Assembly (NCBI RefSeq): GCF_004801885.1
Contig: NZ_SSSM01000003.1
Span: forward strand, 248,001 to 312,000
Origin: Naasia lichenicola
GTDB lineage: Bacteria > Actinomycetota > Actinomycetes > Actinomycetales > Microbacteriaceae
DNA length: 64,000 bases
Direction of reading: 5' to 3'
Positions 20,200 to 30,819 of the stretch are shown one piece after another. The notes beneath the pieces were generated by a model that saw nothing but the letters and a program-made list of their open reading frames with translations, had not been told where the DNA came from and made no database searches. Each line of letters starts with the position of its first letter. The first letter of the stretch is position 1. The position numbers and the translations under genes are program-made.

Positions 20200-20228
20200 C
20201 GGCCTGACGGCCGAGACTCTCCCGAGCT

Positions 20229-20576
20229 TCAGCTGGTCGTGCCGACCCTGCTCGTCGCAGGATCGACGACCGGCGAATCGATGGCCTGGTGATACGCGGC
20301 ACGCGCCTGGTCGCGGCGCTCGCGGGCCTGCTTCTTCGCGGCCTTCGCGGCCACGATCTCGGCTGCGGCCTCCCTCTTGGCGGTGCGCGCGTCGAGCCAG
20401 ATCTTCCGATCGCCGGCGCTCGCAGACGCCCGCATGTTCGCATACGCAAGCGCGACCGCCGGCACCAGGCGGCGTCGCAGATCCTTCGCGTCCGCGACCC
20501 GCGTCTTCGCGGCGGCCAGGTCGTGCTGTCGGGCCTTCAGCTCTTCGGCGAGCGCGGTCGCGCGATCCTTCTCCAT
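20229..20576 (-). CDS. Hypothetical basic coiled-coil protein
   Basis: A 115-residue frame, very rich in Ala, Lys, Arg and Glu, with heptad-like helices (ELKARQHDLAAAKTRVADAKD and EIVAAKAAKKQARERRDQA). No membrane segment or signal peptide is visible. ATG 20576 is the most sensible start, but the frame stays open to 20717. It converges on galM, with 30 nt between the stops. The composition is common in spurious GC-rich frames, so the call is cautious. No other gene occupies this stretch. Confidence 0.45.
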   Translation of the reverse strand: MEKDRATALAEELKARQHDLAAAKTRVADAKDLRRRLVPAVALAYANMRASASAGDRKIWLDARTAKREAAAEIVAAKAAKKQARERRDQARAAYHQAIDSPVVDPATSRVGTTS

Positions 20577-20721
20577 GCGTCCGAGCCTGGCACTCGCCAG
20601 GTCGACCGCGCACCATGACGGGCTCTTCTCGGATGCAGCGCTCAGGATCAGATCAGCGCTCAGCACTCGCTCGCCCGGTGCGCAGGCCGTGCACAGCCCT
20701 GCCCGATCCCGCGGCATTTGC

Positions 20722-20727
20722 TAGCGT
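20722..20727 (+). promoter_or_regulatory. Candidate -10 box (TAGCGT) of the small membrane protein gene
   Basis: TAGCGT lies about 70 nt before ATG 20796; a transcript starting near 20734 would have a 60-nt leader. Confidence 0.35.
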
Positions 20728-20795
20728 CGGAGACAGAGCCCTCCTCCCGGCGGGCTCCGGACGAGCGGCAGCGTACCCGTGCAGACGACGGTGCC

Positions 20796-21065
20796 ATGGG
20801 ACTCCTCATGGGCATCGTCATCCAGGTCGCCGGTTCGCTCCTCATCCTCTGCGGCTTCGCGCTCGCTCAGTTCGGCGTGCTCGAGGTGAAGTCGCGGATC
20901 TATCTCATCGTGAACACCGTGGGCTCGGCGATCCTCGCGGTCGACGCCTGGCTCGGGCAGCAGTGGGGATTCCTGCTCCTCGAGGGCGTCTGGGCCATCG
21001 TCTCCGGAATCGGTCTGATCGCGGCGCTGTCCGGCCGGAGGCCCGCGTCTAAGGCTCCTCAGTGA
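20796..21065 (+). CDS. Small membrane protein of the CBU_0592 type
   Basis: An 89-residue protein with three membrane helices: VIQVAGSLLILCGFALAQFG, IYLIVNTVGSAILAVDAWL and WGFLLLEGVWAIVSGIGLIA, followed by a short basic tail. The arrangement and the motif LNxVGSAxLA then QWGFLLLEGVWAxVS match the uncharacterised CBU_0592 family. ATG 20796 (MGLLMGI) begins right before helix 1; an in-frame TTG at 20718 would add 26 hydrophilic residues and is less likely. It lies 61 nt before the large fusion gene on the same strand. Confidence 0.75.
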   Translation: MGLLMGIVIQVAGSLLILCGFALAQFGVLEVKSRIYLIVNTVGSAILAVDAWLGQQWGFLLLEGVWAIVSGIGLIAALSGRRPASKAPQ

Positions 21066-21126
21066 CAGCCGATCGAGGCTGGTCCACGGGCGCGGAGCGA
21101 CGACGGCGATCCGCTAGACATGGAGC

Positions 21127-24100
21127 GTGGATCATCTCGATGGACTGCCCCGCCCCGATGTCGACATCGCGTGGGCGGAGCGGATCGCGGCGTCGGAGTT
21201 CGGCGTGGCCGGCGCGGCGCGGGAACTCGGGAGCCAGCAGGACCGCAACTTCCTGATCGACGAGCGCACGACCCCGGGTCGGAAGTTCCTGCTCAAGGTC
21301 AACAACCCGGTCTTCGCGCGCGCCGAGATCGACGCACAGAACGCGGTGATGGCCACCCTGGCCGCAGCGGGTCTGACGGTGCCCGAGCCGCAGCCGTCGC
21401 TCGACGGCGGTCTGGTCGCCTCGGTGCTGATCGACGGCGTCCCCCACGACGTGCGACTGCTCTCGTTCGTGCCGGGTGAGCCGCTGATCGACTCGGAGCA
21501 CCTGTCGGACCGTGCGGCCGCCCAGCTCGGCGACCTGGCCGGTCGGGTGTCGAGAGCGCTCAGCGGAATCGAGCATCCCGGTCTCGACCGGTGGCTGCAG
21601 TGGGACCTGCGCAACGCGCAGCAGGTGGTGGCGGAGCTGGTCCGCTTCGTCGACGACCCTCCGCGCCGCGCAGTCATCGAGGAGGCCGTGGCCGAGGCAT
21701 CGGCACGCCTCCAGCGCGTCGCCGCTGACCTAAGGGTGCAGGCGGTCCACGCCGATCTGACCGACGACAACGTGGTCGTCTCGCGCGACGAATCGGGTTC
21801 GCCGATCATCGACGGAGTCATCGACTTCGGCGACAGCTCCCTCGGATGGCGCGTCGCCGAGCTCGCGGTCGCCTGCAGTCCCGTCTTCCACCACAGCCCG
21901 TCGAGGCCGCTCGCCGTGCTGCCCGTCATCGCGGCGTTCGACGCCGTCCAGCCCCTGACCGATGCCGAGATCGACGCGCTGTGGCCGCTGATGGTGCTGC
22001 GCGGCGCGGTGCTCGTCGTGAGCGGCGCGCAGCAGGTCGCGATCGACCCGGGCAACGACTACGCGAGTTCGGCCGACGAGCGCGAGTGGCGGATGCTCGC
22101 CGTTCCCGCCGGCTTCGACGCCGACATCGCGACGGCCGCGATCCGTCGACGGCTCGGCCGCCCAATGCCGCCGCGGACCGATCTCGCCGCCGGCCTCGGT
22201 ATCGGTCGGATGATCGATGCCTCCGCGGTTGAGATCGTCGATCTCGGCTACTCCAGCCGCGAGCTGCGCGACGGGGCGTGGCTCGATGATCCCGAAGGCG
22301 AGGAGAACCGTGTCCTCGCTATAGCTGCGGCGGAGGCCGGCACGGTGGCCGCGACCCGGTTCGCCGAAGCCCGTCTGACCCGCTCCGCCGTCAACGACCG
22401 GGAGGCGCCGCGGAACGTCGCGCTCGCTCTCGACGTCGCGCTTCCTGGCGGCAGCACGCTGGTCGCTCCCTTCGACGGCGAGCTGAAGCCGTTCGGCGAC
22501 TCGGTGCTGCTGGTCGGCTCGGTCGATCCGTCCGCGGTCTCGTCAACGATCTCCCCACCGGCCGTTTCTGACCTCTCGGTACTGGTCTCGGTACTGATCT
22601 CGGGCATCGCCGATCCCGTGTTCGGGCCCGTGGCACGAGGCGAGGCGATCGGCGTCAGCGCTGCCCGCCTGCGCGTCTGGCTCGCGACCGGCGAGATCCG
22701 GTCCGCGCCTCCGAGGTTCGTGCCCCTGGAGGAGCTCGACGGCTGGGAGTCCCGCTTCCTCGATCCCGCTCCCCTGCTGGGGAGCGGCCGTCCCACCCGT
22801 CGACCGCGGCCGGATTCCGCGCGCGAACTGGCCCGACGGGATGCGGCCTACGACCCGCTGCAGGAGCACTACTACTCCGCGCCGCCGCAGATCGAGCGCG
22901 GCTGGCGCGAGCACCTGATCGACGTCGACGGCAGGCACTACCTCGACATGGTGAACAACGTGGCCACCCTCGGCCACGGCCACCCACGGATCGCCGAGGT
23001 CGCCGCCGATCAGTGGCGGATGCTCAACACGAACTCGCGCTTCCACTACTCCGCCGTGACCGAGCTCAGTGAACGGCTGCTCGCGACTCTGCCCGCGGAG
23101 GCGCGAGCTGCGGGCACCGGCCTGGACACCGTGCTGCTCGTCAACAGCGGCACGGAGGCGGTCGACCTGGCTCTGCGCCTGACGAAGGCGTTCAGCGGTC
23201 GGGACGACGTGCTCTGCCTCAGCGAGTCGTACCACGGCTGGTCGCTGGCCTCGGATGCCGTGTCGACGTCGGTGTCGGACAACCCGATCGCCGACGAGAC
23301 CCGCGCCCCGTGGGTGCATGTCACGCCGACGCCCAACGCCTTCCGTGGCGCACATCGCGGCTCCGGTGCTGGCGCGGCCTACTCCGCCGAGGCGATCGCG
23401 CAGCTGCGCACGCTCGCCGAGGCCGGAACGCCGATCGGGACCTTCATCGCAGAACCGCGACAGGGCAACGCGGGCGCCATCGAGGTTCCCGGCGGATACT
23501 TCGCCGCGGTCTGGGACGAGGTCCGTCGCGGGGGCGGTGTGGTCATCTGCGACGAGGTGCAGGTCGGCTACGGCCGACAGGGGGACGTCTTCTGGGGTTT
23601 CCAGCAGCACACGGACCCAGAGGGCCGGATCCTCGTGCCCGATGTGATCACCGTCGCGAAGGCGATGGGCAATGGCCACCCGCTCGGTGCGGTGATCACG
23701 CGCCGCGAGATCGTGGACGCCCTGGCCGCGCAGGGCAGCTTCTTCTCATCGGCGGGCGGAAGCACGCTCAGCTCGCGGATCGGCGTCGCCGTGCTCGAGA
23801 TCATGGAGGACGAGGCCCTGCAGGCGAACGCCGCCCGGATCGGCAGCCACCTGCGGACCCGCTTGGAAGGGCTCGCCGAGAGGCATCCGATGATCGGCGC
23901 GGTGCACGGCCGAGGGCTGTACATGGGCGCGGAGCTGGTGCGCGATCGCACGACGCTCGAGCCGGCCCCGGCGGAGACCGTGGCGATCTGCGAGCGCTTC
24001 CGTGAGCTCGGCGTGATCGTGCAGCCCACCGGAGACCGGCAGAACATCCTCAAGGTGAAGCCGCCGCTCTGCATCAGTCAGGACAGCGCCGACTTCTTCG

Positions 24101-24138
24101 TGGACACCCTCGACGAGATCCTCCGCGCCGGCTGGTGA
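21127..24138 (+). CDS. Three-part fusion: APH-type kinase, M23-like domain and class III aminotransferase (phospho-lyase type)
   Basis: A 1003-residue protein. Residues about 1-330 are an aminoglycoside-phosphotransferase-like kinase with HADLTDDN (H208, D210, N215) and IDFGD (D233), like hydroxylysine kinase. Residues about 360-540 resemble a lysostaphin-type M23 core (DVALPGGSTLVAPFDGEL), but the zinc ligands are not visible, so it is probably inert. Residues about 570-1003 are a class III PLP enzyme with LDMVNNVATLGHGHP, LNTNSRFHYSA, VICDEVQVGYGRQ and K845 in VAKAMGNGHPLGA. These match remembered AGXT2L1/2, the ethanolamine-phosphate and phosphohydroxylysine phospho-lyases. The likely job is phosphorylating an amino alcohol then eliminating phosphate and ammonia in one protein. 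The GTG start lacks a clear ribosome binding site. Confidence 0.85.
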   Translation: MDHLDGLPRPDVDIAWAERIAASEFGVAGAARELGSQQDRNFLIDERTTPGRKFLLKVNNPVFARAEIDAQNAVMATLAAAGLTVPEPQPSLDGGLVASVLIDGVPHDVRLLSFVPGEPLIDSEHLSDRAAAQLGDLAGRVSRALSGIEHPGLDRWLQWDLRNAQQVVAELVRFVDDPPRRAVIEEAVAEASARLQRVAADLRVQAVHADLTDDNVVVSRDESGSPIIDGVIDFGDSSLGWRVAELAVACSPVFHHSPSRPLAVLPVIAAFDAVQPLTDAEIDALWPLMVLRGAVLVVSGAQQVAIDPGNDYASSADEREWRMLAVPAGFDADIATAAIRRRLGRPMPPRTDLAAGLGIGRMIDASAVEIVDLGYSSRELRDGAWLDDPEGEENRVLAIAAAEAGTVAATRFAEARLTRSAVNDREAPRNVALALDVALPGGSTLVAPFDGELKPFGDSVLLVGSVDPSAVSSTISPPAVSDLSVLVSVLISGIADPVFGPVARGEAIGVSAARLRVWLATGEIRSAPPRFVPLEELDGWESRFLDPAPLLGSGRPTRRPRPDSARELARRDAAYDPLQEHYYSAPPQIERGWREHLIDVDGRHYLDMVNNVATLGHGHPRIAEVAADQWRMLNTNSRFHYSAVTELSERLLATLPAEARAAGTGLDTVLLVNSGTEAVDLALRLTKAFSGRDDVLCLSESYHGWSLASDAVSTSVSDNPIADETRAPWVHVTPTPNAFRGAHRGSGAGAAYSAEAIAQLRTLAEAGTPIGTFIAEPRQGNAGAIEVPGGYFAAVWDEVRRGGGVVICDEVQVGYGRQGDVFWGFQQHTDPEGRILVPDVITVAKAMGNGHPLGAVITRREIVDALAAQGSFFSSAGGSTLSSRIGVAVLEIMEDEALQANAARIGSHLRTRLEGLAERHPMIGAVHGRGLYMGAELVRDRTTLEPAPAETVAICERFRELGVIVQPTGDRQNILKVKPPLCISQDSADFFVDTLDEILRAGW

Positions 24139-24175
24139 CCCCATTTCCTACGTGCCGGCTCGATGCCGGTTCCCC

Positions 24176-24222
24176 GGTGGCTGAGTAGGCCCCCGCCGAA
24201 GGCAGGGCCGTATCGAAGCCGG
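24176..24222. repeat. Dispersed palindrome, family E, copy 1
   Basis: Element with GAGTAGGC, a short GGCCC/GGGCC hairpin at 24188-24209, and CCGTATCGAAGCC. A shorter relative lies at 25190-25223. It sits in the convergent gap between the fusion gene and the Dabb gene. The TGAGTAG...GTATCGAA skeleton is of a kind common between genes in Microbacteriaceae. Confidence 0.5.
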
Positions 24223-24248
24223 CGTTCGAAGGCGCAGCTCCGCTCAGC

Positions 24249-24545
24249 TCAGCTCGCGTAGGGGACGAAGTCGAACTCGGTGAAGTCGGCGACCTCGACC
24301 AGCCACCTCGTCTGCACGAAGTCCTGGTGGGCCGGTGCGGAGTCGTAGGCGTCGTAGTCCGCCTGGCTCTCGAAATCCATCGCGAACTGGAACTGCAGCG
24401 GGCTCTTGCCGACCTGGCGCGACACCGTGAAGTCGATCACGCCCGGGATGGCGGCGAGGATCGACCGGCCGTCGGCCAGGAATGCCGCCTCTGCGTCGGA
24501 TCCCGCGGGATGGGCGAGCGTGAAGCACACGGTGTGACGGATCAT
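24249..24545 (-). CDS. Dabb family (stress-responsive alpha/beta barrel) protein
   Basis: A 98-residue dimeric alpha/beta barrel protein. The start MIRHTVCFTLAHPAG, the central IPGVIDFTVSRQVGKS and the closing QDFVQTRWLVEVADFTEFDFVP are typical of the Dabb family, where the small barrels bind or cyclise small molecules. No function can be stated. TAGGCT stands 6 nt upstream of the ATG, so the mRNA may be leaderless. Confidence 0.82.
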   Translation of the reverse strand: MIRHTVCFTLAHPAGSDAEAAFLADGRSILAAIPGVIDFTVSRQVGKSPLQFQFAMDFESQADYDAYDSAPAHQDFVQTRWLVEVADFTEFDFVPYAS

Positions 24546-24551
24546 CCCGCC

Positions 24552-24557
24552 AGCCTA
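24552..24557 (-). promoter_or_regulatory. Candidate -10 box (TAGGCT) of the Dabb gene
   Basis: Minus-strand TAGGCT 6 nt before the ATG at 24545. It lies 57 nt from the divergent -10 at 24614. Confidence 0.5.
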
Positions 24558-24613
24558 TTGAGCGCGCTGCGGACCTCCACACCTCGAACAGGGACGCCTG
24601 AGCCGCGCGGTCG

Positions 24614-24619
24614 TACGAT
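24614..24619 (+). promoter_or_regulatory. Candidate -10 box (TACGAT) of the gene at 24626
   Basis: TACGAT is 6 nt before GTG 24626. Confidence 0.5.
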
Positions 24620-24625
24620 CGCCAG

Positions 24626-25156
24626 GTGGAAGAGACCGACGAGGAGATCGCCGCCGGTGTCCGCCAACTGGTCGCCGCCGCCGTCCGCCGACTGGCCGAG
24701 GCGGAGGTGCGCGACGAGGCCCTGGCTCGGTACGTGGGGCCGCGTCGCGTGCTGCTCATCCCCCGACAGTCGACGATGGAGCCGATCGCCCGCGTGTGGC
24801 GGCTCGGGGTGCTCCTGCTCGCACGCGACGGCCGACTGTTCGCGACGGGATCGATCACCCGGGTGACGCCGCCCGGCCGCGCGGCCTACCAGTCCCAGTC
24901 GGCGGAGATCCGACGGGAGTACCGGGCGGCCGCTGGACGAGGTCCGTTCGAGCCGGGCGACACCGTCAACTACGACGCGGCGCCGATCGGCCTGGATGCC
25001 GCCTCGCTGCGGGCAGCGGTCGGACCGCTCTTCCTGCGCGGCGCGGAGCCCGTCGTCCGATGGAGTCCGCTGGCGCCCGACGAGGGTGCGATCCCGTTCG
25101 CGACGTATCTCGACGAACGCGTCGACCTGCTGCTGCATCCGCCGCAGGGCGCCTGA
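24626..25156 (+). CDS. Conserved hypothetical protein
   Basis: A 176-residue soluble protein not recognised here. The N-terminus is helical and rich in Ala, Arg and Glu; the middle reads VWRLGVLLLARDGRLFATGS, a beta-hairpin-like core with a Gly-Arg turn, followed by RRAxxxRGPFEPGDTVNYD-type sequence and the end PFATYLDERVDLLLHPP. No catalytic motif, membrane segment or signal peptide is visible. It is divergent from the Dabb gene, and the start has TACGAT exactly 6 nt upstream and no Shine-Dalgarno sequence. Confidence 0.65.
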   Translation: MEETDEEIAAGVRQLVAAAVRRLAEAEVRDEALARYVGPRRVLLIPRQSTMEPIARVWRLGVLLLARDGRLFATGSITRVTPPGRAAYQSQSAEIRREYRAAAGRGPFEPGDTVNYDAAPIGLDAASLRAAVGPLFLRGAEPVVRWSPLAPDEGAIPFATYLDERVDLLLHPPQGA

Positions 25157-25189
25157 GCCGCGCAGCCGAGCCCGTTGCCGCCGACCATG

Positions 25190-25223
25190 CTGGTCGAGAA
25201 GGCGCCCGCACCGTATCGAGGCC
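25190..25223. repeat. Dispersed palindrome, family E, copy 2
   Basis: TGGTCGAGAAGGCGCCCGC and CCGTATCGAGGCC repeat the skeleton of the element at 24176-24222. It lies between two convergent genes. Confidence 0.45.
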
Positions 25224-25232
25224 CGCGCCCGA

Positions 25233-26804
25233 CTACTCCGGTCCGGCGGGCGCCTCAGCGATGGAGCCGGGTTCCGCTGATGGAACCACAGCCTCGTCGG
25301 CAGCATCGGCGACCTCCGCGACCTCGTCGGCGGGATCGGCCTCGTCGAGCAGGGCGAGCGTCTTCGTCGAATCGGCGGAGGTGCCGTCGGTGACGAAGCG
25401 CCCCTCGTCGATGCCGATCAACGACAGGTTGCGCAGCGACTCCGTGCCGGGTTCCAGATACCAGTCGTGGCCGACCGACTCGCTGAGCTCCTGACCCGTC
25501 ACCGGATCCAGTGCTCCCGTCACCTCCATCGGGTTCGCGCCGAACTCCGGCGATCCCGGGTCCACTCCGAAGAAGGCCGTGTTGACGACGGGATCCCAGG
25601 CTGCCTCGCCCACCCAGACGTGGCCGTCGGGCACCGCGAGCTCGCTCACGTTGTCGGCCACGCCGCCAGGCGAGCCGACCATGGCGAGGGCGTCGATCGA
25701 CATGGTCTGCCGCTGCAGCGCGAGCATCGTCACGGTCGCGCCGTAGGAGTGGGCGAAGACGGACACATAGGGCTCGTCCCCCGCGCGCAGGTCGTCGAGT
25801 CCGTTGATGAGATTCGCGATCCGGACCGAACCGTCCTCGGCCAGGTCCGTCCCGAGCATGTTGGTGATGTCGGGCGTCTGATAGCCGATCCAGGAGATCG
25901 TGGCGACCGATCCCGTGCGGTCGAGGCGCCGCAGCCATTCGCTCTGGTCGTCCCACAGGTCGGCGGTGACCTTGGTCCACTCGGCCATGTGCGCCTTGAT
26001 CGACAGCAGCGCGCCGGGCACGAGCACGCTGATGTAATCGGCGCTCTGCAGGTCGCCGATCGCGATCGCCGCGCGCCCGGGCATGGTGGTGTCGAGGCCG
26101 ATCAGGCTGCGATGGAAGGACAGGTCGTTGCGCAGGGCCTCGTCGATGCGGTTGAGCACGATCAGACGCTGGCTGGCATCGAAGGCGGCACCCTTGCCGG
26201 CGGTGGACGCGGTGACCTTCACCGCCGCGATGTCCCGAGCGAGCAGAGCCCGGTTGGCGGTGTCCCGATCGGCGTAGGGGATCCCCTCGAGGTTGCCGAA
26301 CAGCTCCGGAGCTCCCCTCAGCAGGCTGCGGCGGGCGCCGTCGCCCAACCCGCCCCACCACGTCTCGACGGTGGCGGTGGGAGGTGGCTGCTTGACGACC
26401 TCTTCGATCCGCGACCGGTTCGCCGAGACGAAGGCGACCAGCTGGGCGACATCGAGCGGCTCCAGCATCCCGATGAGGGTCGTCGGATCGACCGCCTCGG
26501 GCAGGGAGACGTCGGCGACCATCCGTCCGGTGCGATCCCTGCCCACGACGGATGGAAGGCAGTGGATTCGCGACGCGGCGGCAGAGGCAGGACCAGAGCC
26601 GATCTGGCGGCCGCCGATGTCACGGACCGGATCGGCGTGCGGCCCGCCCTCGGGCAGCACGACCACAGGAGCGGACGTCGAGGCGACGACGGAGTTCGAG
26701 CCCACGGCGACGGCCGCGGCCGGGTGGACCTCAGGGCTCGTAGCGATGAGGGTGGCGGCGCTCAGCGCGGCGACGAGCGCGAGCGCGGCGAGTCGCAGCT
26801 GCAC
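25233..26804 (-). CDS. Secreted alpha/beta hydrolase of the DUF1023 type
   Basis: A 523-residue protein with a signal peptide (LRLAALALVAALSAATLIATS) and an alpha/beta-hydrolase domain in the C-terminal half. The nucleophile Ser is S353 in VFAHSYGAT, following the mycobacterial-type DUF1023 pattern; the upstream RDLSFHRSLIGLDTTMPGRAAIAIGD and ISWIGYQTPD stretches belong to the same family. The last 50 residues are an acidic, Ala-rich tail. A GTG start with GAGGGGATC 5 nt upstream fits a secreted protein. The substrate, probably a lipid or ester, is unknown. Confidence 0.8.
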   Translation of the reverse strand: MQLRLAALALVAALSAATLIATSPEVHPAAAVAVGSNSVVASTSAPVVVLPEGGPHADPVRDIGGRQIGSGPASAAASRIHCLPSVVGRDRTGRMVADVSLPEAVDPTTLIGMLEPLDVAQLVAFVSANRSRIEEVVKQPPPTATVETWWGGLGDGARRSLLRGAPELFGNLEGIPYADRDTANRALLARDIAAVKVTASTAGKGAAFDASQRLIVLNRIDEALRNDLSFHRSLIGLDTTMPGRAAIAIGDLQSADYISVLVPGALLSIKAHMAEWTKVTADLWDDQSEWLRRLDRTGSVATISWIGYQTPDITNMLGTDLAEDGSVRIANLINGLDDLRAGDEPYVSVFAHSYGATVTMLALQRQTMSIDALAMVGSPGGVADNVSELAVPDGHVWVGEAAWDPVVNTAFFGVDPGSPEFGANPMEVTGALDPVTGQELSESVGHDWYLEPGTESLRNLSLIGIDEGRFVTDGTSADSTKTLALLDEADPADEVAEVADAADEAVVPSAEPGSIAEAPAGPE

Positions 26805-26953
26805 GTCCGATCCCCTCCGCGCTCTCCCCCGATGCGCACGACAGGGAGCGCAGCCGTCGCGAGCGGGCGTACGGCATGCTCGCGCTGGGCCCCAGGCCTG
26901 CGCTCATGGTAGGGATGCACACCGCGATCGCCGCGATCCCGCGCCGCAGCGCG

Positions 26954-29362
<2,409 letters not shown>

Positions 29363-29433
29363 TGACTCGCCACCGACACCCGCCTGGGGCGGATTCGTAC
29401 TCCGATCAGGGATCGGGTCGCCGCGCCCTGCTC

Positions 29434-30555
29434 TCAGCCGACGGTGGCGGGAACCGCGCTGACCGTGCGATCGATCGTGCACTGGCCGAGCACACGGGTG
29501 CCGACGTAGACGACCGCCGTCTGACCGGGCGAGACGCCGATCAGCGGTGCATCGGGGACGACGACCAGCTCGGATCGTCCGCCCTCCGTGTGGACAAAGG
29601 CCTCGGCGGGCACCGGATCGGCGTGCGCGCGGATCTGCACCTCGCAGCGGAACGGCGTCGTCGGATCGGCGGGCGGGAGTCCGGCCCAGCTGAACCGCTC
29701 CCCCGAGATGCGGGCAAGAGCCAGGGCCTCGCGAGGACCGACGACGACCTCATTGGTGCGCGGCCGGACCTCGAGGACGAAGCGCGGCCGCCCGCCCGCA
29801 TCCGGCACGCCGAGGGCGAGGCCTCGACGCTGGCCGACCGTGAAGCCGACGGCGCCGTCGTGGCTGCCGACGACAGCGCCATCCCGGTCCACGATCGAGC
29901 CGGGCGCGTGCTCGACGTGATCCGAGAGCCAGCCGCGGGTGTCTCCGTCGGAGATGAAGCAGATGTCGTGGCTGTCGGGCTTGGCGGCGACCGCGAGTCC
30001 GCGGGCGGCCGCCTCGGCACGCACCTCGGCCTTGGACGGAGTCGCGCCGAGCGGGAACATCGCGTGCGCGAGCTGCTCGGTCGTCAGCACTCCGAGCACG
30101 TAGGACTGGTCCTTCGCCCACGCCGCGGAGCGGTGCAGCTCGCGGTTGCCGTCGGCATCGGTGAGGATCGTGGCGTAGTGGCCGGTGCAGACCGCATCGA
30201 ATCCGAGGCTGAGCGCCTTCTCGAGCAGCGCGGCGAACTTGATCCGCTCGTTGCAGCGCATGCACGGGTTGGGGGTGCGGCCGGCGGAGTACTCGGCGAT
30301 GAAGTCGTCGACGACGTCGAGCTTGAAGCGCTCCGAGAAGTCCCACACGTAGTACGGGATCCCGATGACGTTCGCCGCGCGCTGCGCGTCCATCGAGTCC
30401 TCAATCGTGCAGCAGCCGCGGCTTCCGGTCCGCAGGGTGCCCGGCATCCGGCTCAGCGCGAGGTGCACCCCGACGACGTCGTGGCCGGCCTCCACCGCGC
30501 GGGCAGCGGCCACCGCGGAGTCGACTCCGCCGCTCATCGCCGCCAGTACACGCAT
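29434..30555 (-). CDS. mnmA: tRNA-specific 2-thiouridylase
   Basis: A 373-residue PP-loop enzyme that thiolates U34 of tRNAs for Lys, Glu and Gln. The ATP loop is [12 protein letters not shown]. The two catalytic cysteines lie in NPCMRCNE and in DICFISDGD, and KFAALLEKA follows the first. The C-terminal beta barrel ends with [20 protein letters not shown] lies 6 nt before the ATG and there is no ribosome binding site, so the mRNA is probably leaderless. The cysteine desulfurase gene that would supply the persulfide lies just upstream on the same strand, with a tandem repeat in between. Confidence 0.95.
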   Translation of the reverse strand: MRVLAAMSGGVDSAVAAARAVEAGHDVVGVHLALSRMPGTLRTGSRGCCTIEDSMDAQRAANVIGIPYYVWDFSERFKLDVVDDFIAEYSAGRTPNPCMRCNERIKFAALLEKALSLGFDAVCTGHYATILTDADGNRELHRSAAWAKDQSYVLGVLTTEQLAHAMFPLGATPSKAEVRAEAAARGLAVAAKPDSHDICFISDGDTRGWLSDHVEHAPGSIVDRDGAVVGSHDGAVGFTVGQRRGLALGVPDAGGRPRFVLEVRPRTNEVVVGPREALALARISGERFSWAGLPPADPTTPFRCEVQIRAHADPVPAEAFVHTEGGRSELVVVPDAPLIGVSPGQTAVVYVGTRVLGQCTIDRTVSAVPATVG

Positions 30556-30561
30556 CCGTCA

Positions 30562-30567
30562 AGTGTA
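30562..30567 (-). promoter_or_regulatory. Candidate -10 box (TACACT) of mnmA
   Basis: Minus-strand TACACT lies 6 nt before the mnmA ATG at 30555. Confidence 0.55.
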
Positions 30568-30614
30568 CGAGCGCGCCGCCGACCTCCTGCGGCGCACCGT
30601 CCGCGTGGGCACGC

Positions 30615-30758
30615 TCGGCCACCCTTCCTACCGTCGGCCACCAACCACTCCCGGTCGGCCACCCTTCCTACCGTCGGCCACCGTTCACTCCCGGTTGGCC
30701 ACCCTTCCTACCGTCGGCCAGGTTTACACAGGTGGCCCTCGGTAGGAAAGGTGGCCGA
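30615..30758. repeat. Three 40-bp tandem repeats plus an inverted half copy (family B)
   Basis: Units begin at 30615, 30655 and 30695, an exact 40-bp period. Each holds the 24-nt block GGCCACCCTTCCTACCGTCG and GCCA, and a 14-nt linker ending in ACTCCCGG. At 30739-30758 the block recurs inverted, so each unit can fold onto it. It lies between mnmA and the desulfurase gene. The same GGCCACC...TTCC motif appears at 11266-11333 and 46455-46518. Confidence 0.85.
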
Positions 30759-30819
30759 GCAGGGAGACTGAGGAGAGCAGCGCCGCCCAGAACAGGGTCA
30801 CGCAGCGCAGCGCGGAGGG

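Noticed and set aside
20718-20795. TTG start 26 codons earlier for the small membrane protein
   Set aside because: The extra residues are hydrophilic, and a TAGCGT -10 box lies inside them. ATG 20796 directly precedes the first membrane helix.
30615-30758. CRISPR-like tandem repeats
   Set aside because: The 14-nt linkers are nearly the same in each unit and too short for spacers, and no cas gene is near.
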